A DNA stretch of 31,744 bases from an uncultured Coriobacteriales bacterium (GTDB taxonomy: Bacteria > Actinomycetota > Coriobacteriia > Coriobacteriales > UMGS124), in assembly GCA_934636245.1 (NCBI GenBank), contig CAKUAI010000030.1:1-31744 (forward strand), read 5' to 3'. A program made the position numbers and the translations under genes. The notes under the pieces were generated by a model, which worked only from the letters and a program-made list of their open reading frames with translations, made no database searches and was not told where the DNA came from. This document shows, in pieces, positions 8,708 through 15,212 of this stretch (its first letter is position 1; the number at the start of each line of letters is the position of its first letter).

Positions 8708-9853
8708 TCAAACGTTGAATACTTCAACCTGTTGCTCGCGGCTGTCACCTGGGTGCCTCTCTTTGAATCGGGCGAGGTCACTGGGGCGAATCTTTGACGG
8801 TTTGGTAAACATGAGAGAGATCAAGATGCCGTAGCCGCCTAACGTCATCCTGAAACGATGGGTACATACACATCTTCCCTGGCGTTTTGGCACGGAGAAT
8901 GCGTCAAGAAGCCTTTCGAAAAGGGCGGCGTTCCTTGCTTCGGAAAACGAAAACCTCATGATGGGCGCTCCTACCGCCGTGATCCGGGACTCGCGTCGCC
9001 TCTCGTCGGCGAGGACGCGCGAGGGGGATCTACCCTGGAGGCATCGGTCGTCTTCGGTCTTGCAGTACCCGTCGAGCTCCCCGATCACCGTTGGGGCATC
9101 GAAGTCGTTCCACCAGGCGAAATCGGTTCTATATGAGTGGGTCGTATCGACGGGATCGGGGAATACCGCCTGGAGTTCGGGGGTCTCGAATCCCAGCTTG
9201 ATGATCATAGCCCGCGCATGCGATTCGCCGCCGTTCTCACTTCTTCCGTCGGCGAATCGGGCGATGGAGATTGCATGGGAAAGGCCGCTGTGATTGCGGT
9301 ATTTTGCCCGTAGCATGTTGACCAGCCAGATGGCATCGCGCCCGGTTTTTCGCAACGCCGAGTCGGCGACGACAAGGGCCTCTTCGGCGGGCATCGAGCG
9401 CAGGCAGTCGAAGACGGTGCGCCACAACGATGTGGCGCACACTCCGCCGATGCATACGCACTCGGCCGCATCAGAGCTGGTCAAGGCATGTTTTTGTATA
9501 CCAAAGGGAGCATTTCCTTTGATGTGCGATGCAACATGGATGACCTTGGGTGATGTGCCGGATACCTGAAGTCCATGTACGACTGCGGCCGAGCTGTGTG
9601 AAAAGGTCCAGGCCGGATGAAGCTGCGCAAGGCCTCGGATGGTCGCAAGGGCTTGCTCGCGAGGCCAGCCCAGGTGATTCCAGAAGGCTGCTCGGCAGAA
9701 CAGGCCGGGGAATGGCGAGATGACCTCGCTGTTATGGTGGGTTCGACGTTGAAAGGCTGACTTGTCCGACTGCGTCAAGGGTGCGCAGCAAGCCCCGCGG
9801 TATTCGGCGCTGTCAAGCAGGGCGGCAACCTTCATATCGATGCCCTTAGCCAT
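8708..9853 (-). CDS. AbiEi/DUF559-like protein, orphan type IV antitoxin-like gene
   Basis: 381 residues from the ATG at 9853, which follows TGAGG; an ATG six codons inside is also possible. The order matches the AbiEi-like family common in Actinobacteria. An N-terminal segment precedes FSHSSAAVVHGL near residue 85, then the EEALVVADSALRK helix. The C-terminal part has PD-(D/E)XK nuclease-like features: the ESHAR helix, RTDFAWW, GELDGYCK and ERRRES. In AbiE systems AbiEi represses its own operon by binding inverted repeats and neutralises the nucleotidyltransferase AbiEii. No AbiEii-like gene is next to it, so it is an orphan or acts alone. About 30 residues at the C-terminus look like read-through into a repeat. 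Flanking palindromes are at 8658-8741 and 9950-9981. The role is inferred from the family. Confidence 0.7.
   Translation of the reverse strand: MAKGIDMKVAALLDSAEYRGACCAPLTQSDKSAFQRRTHHNSEVISPFPGLFCRAAFWNHLGWPREQALATIRGLAQLHPAWTFSHSSAAVVHGLQVSGTSPKVIHVASHIKGNAPFGIQKHALTSSDAAECVCIGGVCATSLWRTVFDCLRSMPAEEALVVADSALRKTGRDAIWLVNMLRAKYRNHSGLSHAISIARFADGRSENGGESHARAMIIKLGFETPELQAVFPDPVDTTHSYRTDFAWWNDFDAPTVIGELDGYCKTEDDRCLQGRSPSRVLADERRRESRITAVGAPIMRFSFSEARNAALFERLLDAFSVPKRQGRCVCTHRFRMTLGGYGILISLMFTKPSKIRPSDLARFKERHPGDSREQQVEVFNV
8710..8741 (-). repeat. 32-bp palindromic repeat, copy at the 3' end of the AbiEi-like gene
   Basis: Identical over 32 bases to 9950-9981. The core, GTTGAA-TAC-TTCAAC, is a 15-base inverted repeat that looks like a dimeric protein binding site. 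The copy overlaps the last ten codons and stop of the minus-strand gene, which therefore ends in REQQVEVFNV. Confidence 0.9.
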
Positions 9854-9949
9854 GGATAGCCTCACAAGTATGACGGCGATACGTGTTGGGATTATTTTAG
9901 CGAGCGTCAGGTTGAGAAATATCGCGTTTTTACGGCCGAATGGCCCCAG

Positions 9950-9981
9950 AAACGTTGAATACTTCAACCTGTTGCTCGCGG
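9950..9981 (-). repeat. 32-bp palindromic repeat, copy upstream of the AbiEi-like gene
   Basis: An exact copy of 8710-8741 in the same orientation, about 97 bases upstream of the start at 9853. Identity stops sharply on both sides. It carries the same GTTGAA-TAC-TTCAAC palindrome. It could be an operator, a remnant of a duplicated or deleted neighbour gene, or one member of a dispersed genomic repeat family. Confidence 0.9.
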
Positions 9982-10215
9982 GGGAGTAGCATCGTCAGAA
10001 AGGCTTGCATCGCCCGGGATTTTCGCCCCCTGGCCCGTGGCGGCCGGTCTCGTCCGCCTTGGGAAGCCGCACGCCCGCGGCTCCCCCCCTGGCCCCCAGC
10101 CTGTGTGGCAGCCGAGACCGGCTGCCTTGGGAGGATGCGGGGCCACACCCCCTCCGCCGGCCCGCGTTGCAGCCGGCCTTGGCCGACTCGGGGCGCCGCA
10201 TGCTACCTTTGTCGC
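9982..10215. other. Very GC-rich intergenic region with stem-loops
   Basis: No gene is seen. The region holds a perfect 8-bp stem with an AGAC loop (GGCAGCCG 10107-10114 with CGGCTGCC 10119-10126). A distant inverted pair also occurs, CCGGTCTCG near 10042 and CGAGACCGG near 10113. CCTTGGGA occurs twice, near 10058 and near 10125. No T run follows any stem, so these are not intrinsic terminators. Structured RNA at the 3' end of the amidohydrolase transcript is possible. Confidence 0.4.
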
Positions 10216-11013
10216 CTACCCGATCTTCGTCCCCAAGAACGTTTCGGCGTTGTGCCAGGTCAGGTGCTCGAATTCGTATTGGGAGAGGCCGAGCTCGCGG
10301 ACTTGGCGGATTTCGTCTTCGGGGTTCCACATGGGGAAGTCGGAGCCAAAGAGGACGCGCTCGATGCCGTAGAGGTTGATGAGCTCCCGGAAGTGGCGCT
10401 TGCCTACGAAGGCGATGGAGGAGCTCGTGTCCACGAAGCATCGCTCGCTGCGCAGGAAGTCCGCCCCGATGTCGTAGATGCTCCAACCGCCGAAGTGCGC
10501 GGCATCCACCACGAGCTCGGGGAATGCGTGGAGCACGTGCGCGATGCGACGGGGATGGCTGTAATCGTAGCGGTAGTCGCCCGAGTGAATCACCACGGGC
10601 AGGTGCTTGGCCTGGGCAATCTCGTAGATTGTCATGAGACGCGGGTCGTCGGCGTTTACAGCCTGTGTGTCGGGGTGCAGTTTGATGCCGCGCAGGCCCA
10701 GGCCCATGGCACGCTCGATTTCGGCCTCGGGGTCCTCGAAGTCCTGGTGCATGGCCATGAAGCCGAAAAGGTTGGGGTGCGTCGCGCATTCCTCGGCGAT
10801 GAAGTCGTTGATGCTGGCAACGTTTGAGGGCTTGATGGCGACGCTGTACACGATGCGGTGCGTGATGGGGGAGCCCTTATGGGAAAGGAGACTCTCGACT
10901 GTGCCTTCCACTCCCTCTACTGCGCCAAGGCTGTAGAACCCGCGCACGCTTTCAACGGCCCTTTGGGCTATCTTGCTCGGGTAGATGTGAACGTGAGCGT
11001 CGACTATGGGCAT
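10216..11013 (-). CDS. Amidohydrolase-2 family metal-dependent hydrolase or decarboxylase
   Basis: 265 residues from the ATG at 11013, which follows AAAGGGGG; an upstream ATG at 11049 has no good site. This is a TIM-barrel amidohydrolase-2 protein with a complete-looking set of metal and catalytic residues: DAHVHIYP (His7, His9), KLHP (His113), VVIHSGD (His143), DAAHFGG (His173) and LFGSDFP (Asp225). The family includes hydrolases and non-oxidative decarboxylases of aromatic and unsaturated acids, such as the aminocarboxymuconate semialdehyde decarboxylase type. The substrate is not readable. No signal peptide is present, so it is cytoplasmic. It is divergent from the LeuA-like and TIM-ligase pair at 11216-15120, and the shared 200-base control region suggests a common pathway. 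Confidence 0.85.
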   Translation of the reverse strand: MPIVDAHVHIYPSKIAQRAVESVRGFYSLGAVEGVEGTVESLLSHKGSPITHRIVYSVAIKPSNVASINDFIAEECATHPNLFGFMAMHQDFEDPEAEIERAMGLGLRGIKLHPDTQAVNADDPRLMTIYEIAQAKHLPVVIHSGDYRYDYSHPRRIAHVLHAFPELVVDAAHFGGWSIYDIGADFLRSERCFVDTSSSIAFVGKRHFRELINLYGIERVLFGSDFPMWNPEDEIRQVRELGLSQYEFEHLTWHNAETFLGTKIG

Positions 11014-11215
11014 TATTGCCCCCTTTAATTCATGCAAGTGTATAAACACTCGGTTAACTTACATCAAAAAACACACTTTGTGCAGCTTAGCAACGCACGA
11101 GATGCGATAATGCATCTTTTAACTATGGTAGACATTTGACTGCCCGCGAGTGTTGCAGCTGAGTTAGCCGCAGATACTCTTCAAAAAAGACGTTCGCATG
11201 AGTCAGGAGCCGCAC
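11014..11215. promoter_or_regulatory. Divergent promoter region of the amidohydrolase and LeuA-like genes
   Basis: An AT-richer stretch than its surroundings. AGATGC-GATAAT-GCATCT at 11100-11117 is a 6-bp inverted repeat around a -10-like GATAAT, a candidate operator or promoter core. GGTTAACTT at 11052 and TTTTAACTA at 11117 are further AT-rich elements. No -35/-10 pair stands out clearly. Confidence 0.4.
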
Positions 11216-12631
11216 ATGAGAGATATACGCGTCAGTGACATCACGATGAGGGAGGCTGCTGCCTCCAAGGCGCTTTCCCTATCCTTCAAGGAAAAGCTTG
11301 AAATCGTGAAGATCCTAGACCGTATCGGTGTGGGCTCCATCGAGGTCGAGGGCATCGAGTCCTCCAAGGTAGACAGCCTGCGCATCAAGTCCATCGCCTC
11401 TCTGGTGAAGAACAGCACGCTCGCTGTGCCGGTGAAGATGGACGACGAGAGCATCGAGGCGGTCTGGAGCGCAGCAAAGGGCGCAAAGAGCGTTCGCCTG
11501 CAGGTCGAGGCGGCCGTGAGCCCCTCGTGCATGGAGTACATCCAGCGCAGCAAGGCCGACGCGCTCATCACCGATGTCGCTGCGGCCGTTGCCAAGTGCG
11601 CCGAGCTTACCGACGACGTCGAGTTCGTCGCCATCGACGCCACCCGCACCGACGTTGCCTACCTGGCCAAGATCATCGACGCCGTGGTCAAGGCCGGTGC
11701 CAAGACGGTCACGGTGTGCGACGCCGCCGGCTCCATGCTTCCCGAGGAGTTCGCCCAGTTCATCGCCGACCTCTACGAGGCTGCGCCCCAGCTCAAGGAC
11801 ATCGACCTGGGCATCTCCTGCTGCAACAACCTCAACATGGCCGATGCTTGCGCCGTTGCCGGTGTCATGGCCGGTGCCTCCCTGGTCAAGGCCACGTCCT
11901 ATCCCATGGGCGTCATCGCGCTCGACAACGTGGCCAGGATCCTCGCCGCGAAGGCCGACTCCCTGGGTGCCCAGAGCCATGTCCGCGTGACCGAGCTCAA
12001 GCGTGCCATGAACCAGGTCGCCCGCCTGTGCTGCGACGAGCGCTCCAAGGCAGCCCAGTTCACCGGCGCCGTCTCCGAGGCCGTCGAGGGCATCGTGCTC
12101 ACCGCCAGCGACGACCAGGCCACCGTCATGCAGTACGTCGAGCGCCTGGGTTATAGCCTCTCCGACGAGGACGCCGCCGCAGTGTTCGAGGCCTTCAAGA
12201 AGATTGCCGCCAGCAAGGAGCGCGTGGGCGCCACCGAGCTTGACGCCATCGTGGCCTCCGCCGCTCTGCAGGTGCCCCCCACGTACATCCTCGAGGGCTA
12301 CGTCATCAACTCTGGCCTGAGCTTCAAGGCCACCTCGCACATCTCGCTGCTCAAGAACGGCGAGCTTGTTGAGGCTGTTTCTCTGGGCGATGGCCCCATC
12401 GACTCCTCCTTCAAGTCCATCGAGTCGGTCGTGGGCAAGCACTACGAGCTCGATGACTTCCGCATTCAGGCCGTCACCGAGGGTCGCGAGGCTGTGGGCG
12501 AGTCGGTCGTGAAGCTCATCGCCGACGGCAAGGTCTATTCGGGCCGCGGCATTTCCACCGACATCGTTGAGTCCAGCATCCGCGCCTACATCAACGCGCT
12601 GAACAAGATCGCCTACGAGGAGCAGAACTAA
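11216..12631 (+). CDS. 2-isopropylmalate-synthase-like protein lacking family catalytic residues
   Basis: 471 residues from the ATG at 11216, chosen because AGGAG lies 6 bases upstream; the ATG at 11198 has no site. The fold order is that of LeuA: a DRE-TIM (HMGL-like) barrel, residues 1 to about 270, and a LeuA dimerisation/allosteric domain, about 335-465, with VPPTYILEGYVINSG and GDGPIDSSFKSIESVVG. The catalytic part is altered at each family position I could align. The TLRDGEQ motif reads TMREAAAS. The EDA catalytic Glu reads IDA (Ile140). The metal-binding HCHND reads SCCNN (201-205). The GERAGN loop reads MGVIALDN. Normal metal-dependent Claisen condensation is therefore unlikely. It may be a regulator, an effector sensor, or an enzyme with new chemistry. 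The stop overlaps the next ATG by one base, so the two are translationally coupled. Confidence 0.85.
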   Translation: MRDIRVSDITMREAAASKALSLSFKEKLEIVKILDRIGVGSIEVEGIESSKVDSLRIKSIASLVKNSTLAVPVKMDDESIEAVWSAAKGAKSVRLQVEAAVSPSCMEYIQRSKADALITDVAAAVAKCAELTDDVEFVAIDATRTDVAYLAKIIDAVVKAGAKTVTVCDAAGSMLPEEFAQFIADLYEAAPQLKDIDLGISCCNNLNMADACAVAGVMAGASLVKATSYPMGVIALDNVARILAAKADSLGAQSHVRVTELKRAMNQVARLCCDERSKAAQFTGAVSEAVEGIVLTASDDQATVMQYVERLGYSLSDEDAAAVFEAFKKIAASKERVGATELDAIVASAALQVPPTYILEGYVINSGLSFKATSHISLLKNGELVEAVSLGDGPIDSSFKSIESVVGKHYELDDFRIQAVTEGREAVGESVVKLIADGKVYSGRGISTDIVESSIRAYINALNKIAYEEQN

Positions 12632-15120
12632 TGAAGCTTTCCTTTTCCACCCGCGGTTGGACCGACCACTCCTGGGATGAGCTGGTAAGCACTGCCCTCG
12701 AGATGGACTTCTCGGGCATCGAAATCCACAATCCCCTGGTTAACGCCGCTTTCACGGGCAAGGGCGGCCCCCTTGACCGCTACAACACCCAGGCCACGGC
12801 CCGCGCCCTGCGCGACAAGGGCCTCTCCATCCCTGTGTTTGATTCCTCGATCGACATCTCAGCCGGCGAGGGGCAGGTTCAGGCTGCAAAGGAGCTCATC
12901 GACCTAGCTGCGGCCGCGAGCGTCGAGATGGCGTGCGTCGTTGTGCAAAACGACGAGGACGCCGTCCACGCCGCCCTGTCCGAGCTCGTGCCCTACGCCG
13001 AGCAGCATGATGTCATCCTGCTGATCGAGTCGAGCGGCATTTTCTCCGACACCTCGCGCCTGACCGCCATCATGGACGAGTTTGCCAGCGACTACCTGGG
13101 CGCCCTGTGGGACGTCCACAACGTCTATCGCGTGGGCGGCGAGAGCCCTGCGACCACCATCAAGAACCTGGGCGCCTACGTCAAGCACGTGCACATGCGC
13201 GACTCCGACGACGATGGCAGCTTCAACCTGGTAGGCGAGGGCACCCTGCCCATCGACGAGGTCGTGCGCGCCTTGTCCTCCATCGACTACGACGGCTTCG
13301 TGTCGCTGGAGTGGATGCCCGAGTGGATGAGCGACCTCACCGACATGGAGGTCATCTTCCCCCACTACGTCAACTACATGGAGCAGTTCGAGGACACCCG
13401 CGGCAAGCGCCGCACCCTGTACCTCAACCACGACGGCACCGGCGAGTACGTGTGGAAGAAGGACGAGCTTATCGACCTGACCTTCCCCCAGGTGCTTGAC
13501 AAGATGGTCGAGTGCTTCCCCGACCAGTACTGCTTCAAGTACACGACGCTGGACTACACGCGCACCTACGAGGAGTTCCGCGACGACGTGGACACCTTCG
13601 CCCGCGCGCTTGTCTCCATGGGCGTGAAGCCCGGCAACAAGGTCGCCATCTGGGCCACCAATGTGCCTGCCTGGTACATCACGTTCTGGGCCACGACGAA
13701 GATCGGCGCCGTGCTCGTGACGGTGAACACCGCGTACAAGATTCACGAGGCAGAGTACCTGCTGCGCCAGTCTGACACGCACACCCTCGTGATGATCGAC
13801 GGCGCGCTGGACTCCAACTACCGTCAGATTATCAACGACCTGTGCCCCGAGATCGCCACGACCAAGCCCGGCGAGGCGCTGCATTGCAAGAAGCTCCCGT
13901 TCCTGCGCAACGTCGTGACCGTGGGCTTCGAGATGCCCGGCTGCCTCACCTTTGAGCAAGCCATGGAGCGCTCCGAGCTCGTGCCGCTTGAGAAGGTGCA
14001 GCGCATGGCTGCCAACGTTCGTCCTGACGACGTCTGCAACATGCAGTACACCTCGGGCACCACGGGCTTCCCCAAGGGCGTCATGCTCACGCACCGCAAC
14101 GTCGTCAACGACGGCAAGTGCATCGGCGACCGCATGGGCCTCTCCACCGCGGACCGTTTCATGATCCACGTGCCGATGTTCCACTGCTTCGGCATGACCC
14201 TGTCGATGACCTCTTCCATGACGCACGGCGCCACCATGTGCCCCATGCCCTACTTCAGCGCCAAGGCGTCGCTGCACTGCATCACGCAGGAGAAGATCAC
14301 GGCCTTCAACGGCGTCCCTACCATGTTCATCGCCATGTTCAACCATGAGGACTACAAGAAGACCGACTTCAGCCACATGCGCACGGGCATCATGGCTGGT
14401 TCCGGCTGTCCGCCCGAGCTCATGAAGCGCGCCGCGCAGCCCGATGAGATGAACATGACCGGCATCGTGTCGGTGTACGGCCAGACCGAGTCGGCGCCGG
14501 GCTCCACCATGAGCGCCTGGACCGACCCGCTCGACCTGCGCACCGAGACCGTGGGTTACGCGTTTCCGCACGTACAGTGCAAGATCATCGATCCCAGCAC
14601 CGGCGAGGAGCTGCCCGACGGCGAGATCGGCGAGTTCTGCTCGCGCGGCTACAACATCATGAAGGGCTATTACAAGATGCCCGACGCCACCTTCAAGACG
14701 GTGGACGAGGACGGCTGGCTCCACTCCGGCGACCTGCTCATGCGCGACGAGCGCGGCTGCTTCGTGGCCACCGGCCGCCTGAAGGACATGATCATCCGCG
14801 GCGGCGAGAACATCTACCCCAAGGAGATCGAGGACTTCGTCATCACCCATCCCAAGGTGAGCGACTGCCAGGTGGTGGGCGTGCCCGACCAGAAGTACGG
14901 CGAGGAGGCCCTGGCCTGCATCATCCTCAAGGAGGGCCAGACCATGACCGAGGCCGAGGTCCGCGAGTTCATGATGAAGAACATCGCGCGCCACAAGGTG
15001 CCTCGCTACATCAGGTTCGTGGACACCTATCCCATGAACGCCGCCGGCAAGATTCTCAAGTATAAGATGAGGGAAGCCGCCATCGAGGAACTGGGACTTC
15101 AGGACCTGGCGAAGAAGTAA
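12631..15120 (+). CDS. Fusion of a sugar-isomerase-type TIM barrel and an AMP-forming acyl-CoA ligase
   Basis: 829 residues in one frame. Residues 1 to about 255 are an AP-endonuclease-2/xylose-isomerase-like TIM barrel. Metal-site candidates are Glu133 (LLIESSG), Asp161 and His163 (LWDVHNVYR), His186/His188 (KHVHMRD) and Glu227 (VSLEWMP). The barrel resembles hydroxypyruvate isomerase, inosose dehydratase and dehydroshikimate dehydratase relatives. Residues about 280-829 are a complete ANL-family acyl-CoA ligase: the P-loop YTSGTTGFPKG (473-483), the VYGQTES motif, HSGDL, GRLKDMIIRGGENIYPKEIE, and the C-terminal catalytic Lys in NAAGKILKYKM. It is most like medium-chain acyl-CoA synthetases. 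The ligase would activate a carboxylic acid with ATP and CoA, and the barrel may make or rearrange that acid. GAGGAG precedes the ATG, which overlaps the stop of the LeuA-like gene. Confidence 0.9.
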   Translation: MKLSFSTRGWTDHSWDELVSTALEMDFSGIEIHNPLVNAAFTGKGGPLDRYNTQATARALRDKGLSIPVFDSSIDISAGEGQVQAAKELIDLAAAASVEMACVVVQNDEDAVHAALSELVPYAEQHDVILLIESSGIFSDTSRLTAIMDEFASDYLGALWDVHNVYRVGGESPATTIKNLGAYVKHVHMRDSDDDGSFNLVGEGTLPIDEVVRALSSIDYDGFVSLEWMPEWMSDLTDMEVIFPHYVNYMEQFEDTRGKRRTLYLNHDGTGEYVWKKDELIDLTFPQVLDKMVECFPDQYCFKYTTLDYTRTYEEFRDDVDTFARALVSMGVKPGNKVAIWATNVPAWYITFWATTKIGAVLVTVNTAYKIHEAEYLLRQSDTHTLVMIDGALDSNYRQIINDLCPEIATTKPGEALHCKKLPFLRNVVTVGFEMPGCLTFEQAMERSELVPLEKVQRMAANVRPDDVCNMQYTSGTTGFPKGVMLTHRNVVNDGKCIGDRMGLSTADRFMIHVPMFHCFGMTLSMTSSMTHGATMCPMPYFSAKASLHCITQEKITAFNGVPTMFIAMFNHEDYKKTDFSHMRTGIMAGSGCPPELMKRAAQPDEMNMTGIVSVYGQTESAPGSTMSAWTDPLDLRTETVGYAFPHVQCKIIDPSTGEELPDGEIGEFCSRGYNIMKGYYKMPDATFKTVDEDGWLHSGDLLMRDERGCFVATGRLKDMIIRGGENIYPKEIEDFVITHPKVSDCQVVGVPDQKYGEEALACIILKEGQTMTEAEVREFMMKNIARHKVPRYIRFVDTYPMNAAGKILKYKMREAAIEELGLQDLAKK

Positions 15121-15144
15121 CAGACATCGGGATCGACCGTTTTC

Positions 15145-15180
15145 GCGGGGGCCGTCATGCGCGCCCCCGCTTGCGTTTCT
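15145..15180 (+). terminator. Hairpin, possible weak terminator before the PFOR gene
   Basis: GCGGGGGC at 15145-15152 pairs with GCCCCCGC at 15163-15170 around a 10-base loop. TTGCGTTTCTC follows, a poor T tract. It may attenuate rather than stop transcription into the oxidoreductase gene. Confidence 0.55.
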
Positions 15181-15212
15181 CAACTCATCACTGCGGAGAG
15201 GGACTTTGCACA

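Noticed and set aside
7035..8711. A 558-codon minus-strand frame opposite aspA
   Set aside because: It is a shadow of the aspartase codons, runs through the aspA terminator and has no plausible start site.
11315..12442. A 375-codon minus-strand frame opposite the LeuA-like gene
   Set aside because: Antisense shadow; the plus-strand protein has clear family homology along its whole length.
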